A DNA stretch of 64,000 bases from Artemisia argyi (Eukaryota > Streptophyta > Magnoliopsida > Asterales > Asteraceae), in assembly GCA_030686995.1 (NCBI GenBank), contig CM060709.1, positions 305,328,357 through 305,392,356 of the forward strand, given 5' to 3'. The position numbers and the translations under genes were made by a program. This document shows, in pieces, positions 10,652-21,395 of the stretch (the first letter of the stretch is position 1; every line of letters begins with the position of its first letter). Below the pieces are notes generated by a model, which saw only the letters and a program-made list of their open reading frames with translations, had not been told where the DNA came from and searched no databases.

Positions 10652-11791
10652 ATGGGAGCGGGTGGTCGGATGTCGGATTCCTCGAACCATGAGGTAAAAG
10701 ATATTCTCAAACGTGTCCCGGTTGATCCACCATTCTCGTTAAGTGATCTGAAGAAAGCAATTCCTGCTCATTGCTTTGAGCGATCTGTCATTCGTTCATC
10801 TTACTATGTTGTTCACGACCTCATTGTTACCTATGTCTTTTACTTCCTGGCAAACACTTATATTCCTCTTCTACCCACTCCTCTAGCTTACTTAGCGTGG
10901 CCAGTTTACTGGTTTTGCCAAGCTAGCATCCTCACTGGCCTATGGGTTATTGGTCACGAATGTGGTCACCATGCTTTTAGTGAATACCAGTGGATTGATG
11001 ATACTGTTGGATTCATCCTCCATTCCGCACTCTTCACCCCTTATTTTTCGTGGAAATATAGTCATCGAAATCACCATGCTAACACAAACTCACTTGATAA
11101 CGATGAAGTTTATATTCCTAAGCGTAAGTCCAAAGTAACGTATTACTCAAAGATTCTTAACAACCCGCCTGGTCGAGTATTCACTTTGGTTTTTAGGTTG
11201 ACTCTTGGATTTCCTTTATACCTTTTAACTAACATTTCTGGCAAGAAATATGGAAGGTTTGCCAATCACTTTGATCCCTTAAGTCCAATTTTCACTGAGC
11301 GTGAACGAATTCAGGTCGTGGTATCGGATATTGGCATTCTTGCCCTTATATATGGAATTAAGCTTCTTGTAGCCGCAAAAGGAGCAACATGGGTAGCGTG
11401 CATGTACGGAGTTCCCGTGCTAGGTGTACATATGTTTTTTGTTTTGATCACTTATTTGCACCACACTCATCTATCATTGCCTCACTATGATTCAACCGAA
11501 TGGAACTGGATCCGTGGGGCGTTATCAACTATCGATAGAGATTTTGGATTCCTAAACAGGGTTTTCCATGACGTTACACACACTCACGTCTTGCATCATT
11601 TGATCTCATACATTCCACATTATCACGCGAAGGAGGCAAGAGATGCAATTAAGCCTGTCTTGGGTGAGTTTTATAAGATCGATAGGACTCCAATCTTTAA
11701 AGCAATGTGGAGAGAGGCAAAGGAATGCATCTACATCGAGCCAGATGAGGACAGTGAGCACAAAGGCACATACTGGTACCATAAAATGTGA
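10652..11791 (+). CDS. FAD2-like: FAD2-like fatty acid desaturase, acetylenase/conjugase type (copy 1)
   Basis: A 379-residue intronless frame, the usual FAD2 length and structure. FAD2 enzymes are ER-membrane di-iron proteins that act on C18 acyl chains of phosphatidylcholine. Three histidine boxes are complete: HECGHH (102-107), HRNHH (138-142) and HVLHH (312-316). Gly-101 stands before the first box where ordinary oleate desaturases have Ala, and the third box is set in DVTHTHVLHH. Both are known marks of divergent FAD2s (acetylenases, conjugases), and the whole protein reads like the Crepis delta-12 acetylenase family. Hydrophobic stretches near 55-70, 76-100, 176-193 and 225-270 fit the membrane topology. 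The C-terminal WYHKM fits the aromatic ER-retrieval signal. The start is the first ATG, with the typical MGAGGRM opening. Which unusual bond it makes (triple or conjugated) cannot be decided from sequence. Confidence 0.95.
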   Translation: MGAGGRMSDSSNHEVKDILKRVPVDPPFSLSDLKKAIPAHCFERSVIRSSYYVVHDLIVTYVFYFLANTYIPLLPTPLAYLAWPVYWFCQASILTGLWVIGHECGHHAFSEYQWIDDTVGFILHSALFTPYFSWKYSHRNHHANTNSLDNDEVYIPKRKSKVTYYSKILNNPPGRVFTLVFRLTLGFPLYLLTNISGKKYGRFANHFDPLSPIFTERERIQVVVSDIGILALIYGIKLLVAAKGATWVACMYGVPVLGVHMFFVLITYLHHTHLSLPHYDSTEWNWIRGALSTIDRDFGFLNRVFHDVTHTHVLHHLISYIPHYHAKEARDAIKPVLGEFYKIDRTPIFKAMWREAKECIYIEPDEDSEHKGTYWYHKM

Positions 11792-12238
11792 TCAATGGCA
11801 TAATGCAATATATTGGAACCTCAAGCTGCTTTACTTTGTTTACCTAGAAAGTTTATCGAGTTGTACTTGTAACACAGAATCATTAATAATGTGTATGTCA
11901 TGCCCTATTTCATATATGTGAAATGTTTCTTTAATTTGTTACAATATTCTCTATACAATACTATCTAATTCCTGTTTCACTAGAGATTGTTGGATTCTAA
12001 CCTAGCTTTCAAAGAGTTTGGTCAACTTTGAAGGTGATTCACCTCAAAATTTTGCATCTACTGAGACTAAGCATTTGATGTAAAATTACAGGTAGGCACA
12101 TCATGTACAAACATGTCTTCTTCAAATGTGAAATTTATTAAATCATCATAAAACACTTATAGATGATAATTCAAAACCTTTTATTGTAGTTTAATTGAAA
12201 TCGGTGAGACTTTATTTGTGGATATGTAGTACTCCTAA
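11792..12238. other. 3' flank of FAD2-like gene 1
   Basis: Conserved with unit 2 (33534-33981). AT-rich, with AATAAT-like words around 11885 that could serve polyadenylation. No gene. Confidence 0.5.
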
Positions 12239-12977
12239 TCCCTCCGTCCCAAAATTATTGCCCACCGACAAAAACACACAGCACAAAATGCATTTATTAC
12301 TATTTTGAATTCTGCAAAAAGCAACAAAATGACAGCTTTACCATTTGACAATTAGTTAATGCTTTCATTTAGTTTTGTAAATAATAATTTTGATTTAAGT
12401 TTTTTTTTTTTTTTTTTGAGCGGCGGCATAAATTAAAACTAGCAAAAGCTAGAAAGCGAAACAATTACAATGAAAAAGTATCATCAATAGGATTTCCTAA
12501 CCAACCTACCCAACTTATTCTAGACTTAGGATTTCTAGATGAAATCCACAAAAACGATTGGTGAACAATAGAATCCCAAATATTCGCACCGCCGAAAAAA
12601 TCAAAGCATTACGGAAGTTCCAAATCGACCACATCATAGTAGCCGCAATCCCTTCAAGAATGAGCCTCGCTTTCTTTGAAATGTGGCTAGAATCTAACCA
12701 CGAAAACCACTCCACAATATTAGATATCTCCGGAATATCTAATTGATACCATCTCGCCAAAAGAGCCCAAATATCTCGTGCCATATCACACGAGAAGAAG
12801 AGGTGATCAATACACTCTACATGCTCACTACAAATGGGGCAAAGAAGAGAAGCAACATATCATGTACAACACAACGATATTTAACTTAAACAATTTTAAC
12901 TTCTATTTTTAGTAGTGGATAATCTTTTTGGGACAACTCATTAAAGAACCGTAGACAATAATATTGGGAAGGAGGGA
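12239..12977. mobile_element. Old Stowaway-like MITE, split by an L1 fragment
   Basis: The left end TCCCTCCGTCCCAAAATTAT and the right end AATATTGGGAAGGAGGGA are imperfect inverted repeats. The uninterrupted form is in unit 2 at about 33982-34234. The element therefore predates the duplication, and the inner insertion (12400-12856) came later. Confidence 0.6.
12400..12856 (-). mobile_element. 5'-truncated L1-type LINE fragment
   Basis: It reads on the minus strand with its poly(A) tail as the T run 12400-12417. The decoded piece (about 12845 down to 12515) contains CPICSEHVECIDHLFFSC followed by a Trp-rich stretch (ARDIWALLARWYQLDIP, MMWSIWNFRN), the zinc-binding domain after reverse transcriptase in plant L1 elements. 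Only this C-terminal part is present. Unit 2 lacks the insertion. Confidence 0.75.
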
Positions 12978-13218
12978 CCAATATATCATGTACAACACAA
13001 CGATGATAAGGATGTATAATCGTATTAGCTAGAGAAGGACATGCAATTGTGAGCATAGGAGAAAATGTGAGGTCTAATTTATTGACCTTTTAACCTCATA
13101 AGATTTGAACAAACTAAGGTCTAATGTTTACGTATAAAGATTCATAAGATTCACCATTTTGGACTCTGGATCTGATTCAATGTTATTGTCAATTGCATCT
13201 TGATAAGATCATTTGGAT
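12978..13218. other. Gap between MITE and oxidase gene A
   Basis: Shared with unit 2. It is the 3' flank of gene A, without recognisable genes. Confidence 0.5.
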
Positions 13219-15106
13219 CTACAGTCTACAATGGTGATCATCATTCTGCATTCTGACATGGTTTCTGGTAATATCATTGAGAGTAGAACAGCCAGAAAGT
13301 GCCATGGTTAGTTCAAGTTCATCCTTCAACATTTCAATCACTCTTCGAACTCCATACTCCCCTTTTGCAGCCAGACCGTAAAGAATCGGACGTCCAATCT
13401 GCATATCAGACACGAGGTTGATAATCAGAAAATCACTACGACGACTTTGATCTATTTTGTAGATGTTACTAAGATATTACCAAAACAGCATGTGCACCGA
13501 GAGCTAAAGCCTTGAATATATCTGTTCCTCGCCTTATTCCTCCATCAAGGAGAACTGGTATTCGTCCTTGTACTGCAAGTACAACCTGTATAGCCGATAA
13601 AATTATCAATAATTTGGCATTTTCTGCTTTCTGTCGCTGGTATAAAAGTGATTATAGATATAGATAATTACCTCTTCAAGAGCATCAATGGTCGCTGGAA
13701 CTCCATCTAGTTGACGACCTCCATGATTTGAGACTATGATTCCTTCAACTCCTACTTCCACAGCTTTAATGGCTGCAAAGAAACATAACCTTAAAGATTA
13801 TCGACACATTAACATAAGGAACACGAGTGCTTACCATCCTCACGAGTGAATACACCCTTTATCAGTATTGGCAACTTTGTAATAGACTTCAACCACGAAA
13901 TATCCTTCCAAGAAAAAGAAGCATCAGTGTTTGTGGAAGCTAAAGCTGCAAGCTTTGAACCATCAGTCTGCAAAACACATATACTCGATTATTACAATGA
14001 ATGCCTAATCGCTCCCCAAAAAGCTAATGAAGATAGTGATTTCACTTGCATCATCAATTTCAGTGGACATAAGTCCTTCAAAATTCTTCAGCTGGGGTGC
14101 AATCATTCTACATAAGTTACAACAAAAATCAACATTTTTTTTTTCTAATATAAGAGAACAATCTTCAAAGATTAAATAGAAATTTTTTCAGAATAGTAAT
14201 ATTTGGGACAATTGTTACTTGTTCTTTATGTCAGCTTCCCTCCGTCCGAGTCTAGGAGTATCAACAGTAAGAAGAATAGCCTTGAATCCATTTGTTTCAG
14301 CTCTTTTCACCATCAGAGCGGATATATCACGTCTGTTGAGGATCTAACAACACATGCAAAACATTACGATATATATTCCGCAAGGGAAAATCTTTATGAG
14401 GATTGTGAAAATGGAGTCATGAGGACCACATACATACAACTGAAAGAATCGAACAGCATTGCAACTCGAAGCAACCTCCTCAATTGTGCATGTAGACATG
14501 AAAGATAACCCCTGAAACAGAAACGGCAAAATAAAGATAAAAGTAAACACGACCAAAGTATAGTATTTACCCTATTTAAGAATAGCACTTTTTATACCAT
14601 TATGACGTTACATGCTGCCGCAGCTTTAGCTGTCAAGATCTCTCCTGCAAAATACAATAAATATTTACACATACAAACACAAAATAATGATAGTTGCTAG
14701 AAACATATAGCAAACACGTATTTCGCTCGATTTAGTACTTTGTGTACACAAAGTACCTACCTCCAGGATGTGCCAATTTATGCATAGCTGTTGGAGCAAT
14801 GATGATGGGCGCTGAAGTTTTGTAGCCCAATATTTCCGTTGACATATCTATTTTGCTCACATCCACTAGAATCCTTGGCCATAGGCTGACAATGAGGTAC
14901 TGTGAAATAGCAAACGTAATATGATAACAAAATCTTAAGGAAAAACAGGTTTTAATGTATTACGTAATTCGTTGAAATGCTTCAATATTCTCTCTGAGTG
15001 TGTGCTCATCGTCGGATCCCCCAGCAAAGAAGTCATAATACATCTTTGGAAGGGTAGTTCTTGCTAATTCTTGATATTCCTTCATATTTATCGGGTCATC
15101 ACCCAT
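13219..15106 (-). CDS. HAOX-like: (S)-2-hydroxy-acid oxidase, gene A (unit 1)
   Basis: FMN-dependent peroxisomal 2-hydroxy-acid oxidase (glycolate-oxidase superfamily, GLO4/long-chain HAOX type); it turns 2-hydroxy acids into 2-oxo acids and H2O2. Ten exons join without a break to 1095 nt (364 residues, normal length): 14964-15106, 14761-14885, 14598-14644, 14434-14511, 14219-14343, 14050-14107, 13835-13967, 13672-13772, 13481-13585, 13219-13398. Landmarks: [51 protein letters not shown]. The catalytic His and Arg of NHGGRQ and the Lys of LIKG are kept. Spinach Tyr-24 is Phe and Trp-108 is Met here. The C-terminus HCRL is a possible PTS1. Two oddities: the 13835-13967 exon is a fusion of two exons that are separate in genes B and A', and the intron after 14050 has a GC donor (GCAAGT). 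Confidence 0.9.
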
Positions 15107-16380
15107 CCTTACTTAACTCAGATTCTGGAGTGAAGATTTAGGATCAGCTAGCTTCTTTATCCAGGACAAAGTATGTTCAGTACTAAATTATTATGTTCAA
15201 GACTAAATTAACATTAGTTAAGCTTCTTTATCAAGGACTTACAATCTTCATGTTTGACTACAAGTCAAAACACTTTTTAGTAAACTCTACTTGAAACCAT
15301 ATTTTTATAGATATATTCGCTAGCAAGTGCAAAAAGCGTGTTCAATCAGTAAGATTGAGCAACACATGTTTTGCTTAGTGGTTTTTAAAGTGTCCACCAA
15401 CTAAGAGGTTTTAGGTTTAAGTCCTAGTAGCAACTGTGTGTGAGTATTTTTTGTTTTATAAAAAAATTGAAAAGAATACGTATGGTTGCCCAGAAACCAT
15501 GAAATATATGAATCAAACATCAAAATTTGCGATGATGATTTTCGCTCATCAAGCTGTAATAACTTACAGTATTCAAGTCTAAAACTGTAAATTAAACATA
15601 AAACATGTATTATTTTATAAGATGCTAACCAAATCAAGAACATGAAATAAGACCGTTCCTTTAACTGGTGTTGACGTGAGGGGAAGAATACGTGCGTATG
15701 CAAAAGAGGGTCAACCCTTTTTAGAAAGCTTGTGCCGTAACTTCAAGTGTTGAGGCCATTGTGTTGGGCAAAATTATATGGGATCCATATTGGAATACCA
15801 GACAAACCTAAACATTTTCTGAGCAGCATCCACAATTCGGACAAAAGGATACGTGCACATAAATATCATCAAGTTGTCATTGTCATCATTAAAATTAAAT
15901 ATACTGCCTGCAACCAACTAATTGCTTATTCATTCGTATGCAAGTAACATCAAAAGTAACGACTCGTTGGCTTTTAGCCAGTAAGAATCTCAAAAGAGAT
16001 TTTCATCATCTTCATATACCAAAACCAAATAAATCAACACAAAAATTAAATCAGAATCATGAATAAATAAAGAAAAGCTGTTGTGAAGTGGTACAACTGG
16101 ATGATTCTGTTTATTATCGTACTCTGAGGACGAGATACTTTTTGAAATAGAGAAAACACAGACCAATGTAAAAACAGTAAGCGTCCTTCTGTTGTTGGAC
16201 TGTAGTCATAATCATCGCATACAATGGAATTCATTACCTTAAATGATTGGACAATTTAAGGTTCAAAGTATACATATCTGAGATCTATAAAATCAGAATT
16301 TAGGACTATGGATCTGTTTTTCGAATTTATTTTATCTAGTAAATTATACTTCTAATGCGTCTTGATAAAATAGTTGGAAA
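15107..16380. other. Spacer between oxidase genes A and B
   Basis: It holds the upstream region of A and the 3' flank of B, both on the minus strand, and is conserved in unit 2 (39394-40658). A tRNA-like SINE candidate lies at 15385-15450. No other gene is visible. Confidence 0.5.
15385..15450 (+). mobile_element. tRNA-like SINE candidate
   Basis: TGCTTAGTGGTTTTTA (A-box-like) and AGGTTTAAGTCCTAG (B-box-like) are spaced as in a tRNA gene, but the rest cannot fold into a functional tRNA. A T-rich tail follows. The same block is in unit 2 near 39660-39720, so it is older than the duplication. Confidence 0.4.
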
Positions 16381-18676
16381 CTACATTCTACAATGGCGAT
16401 TATCACTCTGTGTCCTGACATGGTTCCTGGTAATATCATTGAGAGTAGGACAACCGGAAAGAGCCATGGTGAGCTCGAGTTCATCTTTTAACATCTCAAT
16501 CACTCTTCTAGCTCCATATTCTCCCTTTGCTGCCAACCCAAACACAACCGGACGTCCTACCTGAAAATATTTGATTACAAGAGGAAGAATACTAGAGGAG
16601 CTCATTTCAAAAGGGATCATTTAGGTAAATTACTAAAAAGCTCATCCTAAATGGAAATGGGCCAAATGGGTCAAATGGTCAAAGCTGCCCAATGCGTATT
16701 TCTGAAGTATAAGACCTCCTATATCATTGTATTCATAAGATTAGATGACTATTGCAATCATATCAGTTTTTTAATCATAATTCGCTAACTCTTTTTTATA
16801 CGACTTTGGGGTTTAGTGTTTTGGTTCAACCAACTCAGCCTAGCCAGTTTTGACCCGTTAGCTCTAATGTCCAGTAATAATCAGAAAGCAATATTACCAG
16901 AACAGCTTGTGCCCCGAGAGCTAAAGCTTTGAATACATCTGTCCCTCGCCTTATTCCTCCATCAAAGAGAACTGGTATTCGTCCTTGAACTGCAAGTACC
17001 ACCTGCATTCCAAAGATTTTCCTAATGAACTGATACTTTTTGTGTCTCACAATTGGTAACTGATAATTATATATGTATTATCACCTCTTCAAGAGCATTA
17101 ATGGTGGCCGGGACGTAATCTAGCTGGCGAGCTCCATGATTAGAGACTATGATTCCTTCAACTCCTACTTCCATAGCTTTGACGGCTACCAAGAAACATA
17201 AATTAAGTTTCAGAATGTAAATGATATCTACACATGAACAAAAGAAGCTCGTGACCATACCATCTTCACGAGTGAGTACACCCTTTATCAAAACTGGCAG
17301 CTTTGTAATGGACTTTAACCAAGCAACGTCCTACAAAACAAGCTAGTTTGTCAAGAAAGTTCTCACATAAGCTACGCGGGAGTAGAAGAACAAGACGTCA
17401 AGTGACAAATTATACCTTCCATGATAAAGAAGGGTCAAAGCTCCTGGCTGCAAAAGCTTCAAGATTTGAACCGTCACTCTGCAAAACGCAGATACTATAT
17501 CATAAGTAATACATGCGTCATAATTAATAGCGCATGCCAGAAAAGAAAAACAAAGAAAAAGATATATAGTGATATCACTTACATCATCAACTTCAGTCGA
17601 CACAAGACCTTCAAAATTCTTCAGCTGGGGTGCAATCATCCTACATCAGTCACAATGCATCTGTTATGAAAGAATAATCTTTTATGTAAAAAGTACTATT
17701 ATTCGGACAATTGTTACTTGTTCTTTATGTCCGCTTCCCTACGACCAAGTTTAGGAGTATCAACAGTAAGAAGAATAGCCTTGAATCCATATGCTTCAGC
17801 TCTTTCAACCATCAGAGCGGATATTTCGCGTCTCTTGTAGACCTAACAACAGAGGCGAAACAATGTTATAGATCATAAGGAAAAAAATAAAATATAAAAA
17901 ATAAATAAATAAAATAAAATAAAAAATAAATAAATAAACTTTTATGTAGGATGCATATATGGATTCGCTAGGATTGCATACATATAATTGAAAGAATCGA
18001 ACGGTGTCACAGCTGGAAGCAACCTCCTCAATTGTGCATGTAGACATGAAAGATAACCCCTGCCACAGAGAAACGGAAAATAAATGGAGGGTTGCATACT
18101 TGCATATACATTCAAAGTAAGGGTTATTTCATAAAAGTATTTTGATATATTAGTAACACTTAAAGTTATTAACAGTAGCACTTAAATTACCATTATGACA
18201 TCACAAGCTGCTGCTGCTTTGGCTGTCAAGACCTCTCCTGCAAAAGAAGACTGATAATTACAACAAATGAAGTAAAAGTTGCTCGAGAGAAATATTATAA
18301 GTTATATAGCGTGCAAGAATTGCCTACCCTCAGGATGTGCTAACTTATGCATAGCAGTTGGAGCAATCATAATGGGTGCTGATGTTTTGTAGCCCAATAT
18401 TGTGGTTGACATGTCTATTTTGCTTACATCCACAAGAATCCTTGGCCTAAGACTGTTAATAGCTTGTTGTAATATAGCATACTTATATGATAACAAAGTG
18501 AATCTGAAATGCGTGATTAACTTAATGTATTACGTAATCCGTTGGAATGCTGCAACATTCTCTCTAAGTGTATGCTGATCATCGGATCCACCAGCAAAGT
18601 AGTCATAATACATCTTTGGAAGGGCTTGTTTCGCCAATATTTGATATTCCTTCACATTGACCGGCTCGTCACCCAT
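16381..18676 (-). CDS. HAOX-like: (S)-2-hydroxy-acid oxidase, gene B (unit 1)
   Basis: Same family and 364-residue length as gene A. Eleven exons join in frame (1095 nt): 18534-18676, 18328-18452, 18191-18237, 17982-18059, 17718-17842, 17583-17640, 17416-17478, 17261-17330, 17085-17185, 16898-17002, 16381-16560. Every junction has GT-AG. Landmarks: [12 protein letters not shown] (spinach Tyr-24 is kept, unlike gene A), [11 protein letters not shown] (Trp-108 position is Met), [37 protein letters not shown]. The C-terminus HCRM is an uncommon PTS1-like tripeptide. It lies head-to-tail with gene A, 1.27 kb apart, and probably arose from it by an older tandem duplication. Substrate range (glycolate or longer 2-hydroxy acids) is not fixed by the sequence; the Met at the Trp-108 position favours longer substrates. 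Confidence 0.9.
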
Positions 18677-18984
18677 TCTTTCTGGTATCAATAATTATGA
18701 TTCTATTAAGCTTAATTATTATAATCGCGCATTAGCATTACATAAATGAGCCATTTCTTGTTCAATATAAACCTGAGATGAACATAGCCATCTAGTAGCA
18801 TATTTCAAAACATAATAAAAAGGCCACACAAAACTAGATATTTCAGACATAAAGAAGAGCATATTGGACTTGACTCCTATTTTTGATAATGAACTTGAAG
18901 TTGTCCAACTTTAAAAATGGGTAAACGGGTAAACGGATGAGGTTTTTCCCTATCCAGGTTACGTGAGGAGGGAGAGTCTTTTTT

Positions 18985-19137
18985 ACTCAGATGCACGTGG
19001 CCTCACCAGGTTAATCTCAGGACCCGTTTCTGACCCTTCCCTTGCGGCCTTGCCACCCACAAATGTACACACCTAGCGAGGTTAACCCCTTGATCTCTTA
19101 TGCGGAAACCAAGGACCTTACCTTACTACTAGACCAA
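18985..19137 (-). mobile_element. tRNA-derived SINE
   Basis: On the minus strand GGTCTAGTAGTAAGGTAAGG (A-box region) is followed about 40 bp later by AAGGGGTTAACCTCGCTAGG (B-box region), then a tRNA-unrelated body (TGGGTGGCAAGGCCGCAAGG, CCTGGTGAGGCCACGTG). This is the layout of plant tRNA-related SINEs. The unit 2 copy (about 41631-41777) abuts a deletion breakpoint. Confidence 0.6.
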
Positions 19138-20049
19138 TTGGTGATGATTTGTCCAACTTTAAAACACGTTATAAATTTTGGAAACTATGAGAGTTTGGAA
19201 TGTTTTCTAACCATCCCACACTGGTGGAGTTTATAACCAAAGGTAGATATATAATTTGGACTAAAATCAATTATAGTCTCTTGATTTGTATACTGTGTAC
19301 TTTTACTACACTTGCACAGCATAGCAAGTTGGGAAGTAAAATTCATTTCGTCTTTAATTTATCCATTTGTCAGAAGATAATAAAAGTTTCATGATTAATT
19401 AAAACAAAATCTATATTAAAATACAATTAATAGTGTAAGTAAAACAGACCAAGGGGTTATCTATTAGAACTGCTGATTCTTTTTTGCATAGTAATAAAAA
19501 CAGTTCGTAATCTACTTATTCCACAAAATAATATCTCAGTAAAACATTCTGAAACACCCTCAAAATTATTCACTGCAAAACATCCCTTTAAATGATGTTG
19601 AAAACATTAAGTACTTATAACTTAAAAACATGCAGGTTGGGTTCTAACATAATAAGCTGTTAACCAAACCAAGAATATATATATATATACATCTTATAAG
19701 TATAAAATTAGAGAATAAAAAAAATACCTTTTTATTGGAACTGATTTGCAGAGGTTGAGTATTTTAGGGTCAAAGCCGTGTGAGCAAGCTCAAATGAGTC
19801 ATGTTAAATGTGTTTGGTTTTTGGGACAAGTTTTATGGACCACATGGAACCAGACAAATGTGTTCAGTTTAAATCATTGTCACCGAGTGGATTACGTTGT
19901 TGTCTTGCGAATAAACTTTGAGCTAATGCTATTTTGGTACAAAAATATTACTTTGGTTCACGATGTCACTTTCAACCTTCTCCTCTCATTTTGGTCATTC
20001 TGCTTGACTGCTCATTTCACATGTTTTCTTACAAGTGTCTAAACGATAG

Positions 20050-20505
20050 TTGTTAAGATCCCGATCCTTATTTTAGGATATTGCGATTTTACGATTCTAC
20101 AAAGTAAAAACGATCCGGATCCTACGTATGATCTTAACAAGCTTAAGATATTATAGGATCCCAATCTTGACCATAGGATCTTAAGATCTACTCCGATCTG
20201 ATCTTATTTTTCTCAAACGGTAAATTAAAAAAACTAAAAATTTATGGTTTATGTTTTTATATAATGCAAAAAACAACGTAATTTTTATTAAGCATTCCAT
20301 ATTCATAATTTAGGACAATATTTTTATGAAATATTCATATAATTTCATGTTTATAATATATAATAATTTATAGATTTGAATAATAACAAAAATCATTAAA
20401 AAAAAATAGTATTATAGTAGGATCTTAGGATCCCGATCCGATCTTAAGATCACGATCTTGCAAAGATGAAAACGATCCTAGGTAGGATCCCGATCTTGAA
20501 AACCT
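20050..20505. repeat. GATC-rich repeat element
   Basis: It opens with TTAAGATCCCGATCC and closes with GGATCCCGATCTTGAAAAC. Both ends are dense in GATCC/GGATC/AGATC words, while the middle is AT-rich. A homologous copy is at about 43448-43903 in unit 2. Probably a MITE that predates the duplication; I could not settle its target duplication. Confidence 0.5.
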
Positions 20506-21395
20506 CGGTCTAAATGCAATGCGTGTAGGGGAAGATATTTTTTTGTTTTATTAAGAAATCTTATATATTATATAAAGCTTAAGTAGCCTTATAAATGTAA
20601 AGTGGTAATAATAAATGTTCCAATAATTAAAAGTGAAATTTGGAGGCTTCATGTATTAGTATATTGATTTAATAGTCATGCATAAGGGTAAATACATAAG
20701 ATTAGTGATTCAAGTAATTGAAAAAATTTGTACGGTACAAGGTAGTGTAAGCAACATCAAAAGTATATCAATTACACAATATTGGGTGACTTAATTTAAT
20801 GTGCAAGAGGATTTGTGCACAAATTGTAGTACGGTACAAGGTAGTTTAAGCAACATGAAAAGTATATCTTCTGTACTATCTAAATATTTGAGTGCTTAAT
20901 TTAATGTGCAAGAGGCATTGTGCACAAAAGTTTGTACGGTACAATATGTTTTGCATGAAGAATCGTGCACAAAAGTTTGTACGGTACAACATGTTTCAAG
21001 TCATCTCTAAACATCAAAGAATACAAATCAAAAATGCCATGAATGCATAAATTAAAGACACCAATTAGTGGTTAGTCTTTTTACATTCTCGTCTATGAGT
21101 TACAAATATTTTATCAACTATATAATGTGTCAAAAATCACACACAACAAACCACAACTTCCTCCACACCGCGTGGACATTGGGCTACAATTTATTATGGT
21201 AGTAAAATAAGCATCATATCGTCTTACTTATTTAGCATATTTATTTATGTTATTTTATGTAAATTTCATGTGTGTTTTGTGTGTGTAAGAATGTAGGACA
21301 TAAAGATGATGCTTAGGAGGTTTGGTAGTAACATCATCTTCTATAATAGTTTAAGAGATCCTACACATCGTTGTCTTATCAATTAAGTAGAACAT

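Larger units (their letters stand above)
18677..20558. other. Upstream region of oxidase gene B, repeats only
   Basis: Contains a minus-strand SINE (18985-19137) and a GATC-rich repeat (20050-20505). Most of it is conserved in unit 2. The open frames at 19042-19394 and 19746-20042 have no domain and include repeat sequence, so I do not call them genes. Confidence 0.5.

Noticed and set aside
10950..11138. Second frame within the FAD2 gene (also 11643-11921)
   Set aside because: Shadow of the FAD2 coding region in another frame; repeated in unit 2 for the same reason.
19746..20042. Conserved frame present in both units (again at 42582-42872)
   Set aside because: The 3' end changes length through an indel and a MITE, it has no known domain, and conservation is explained by the recent duplication.
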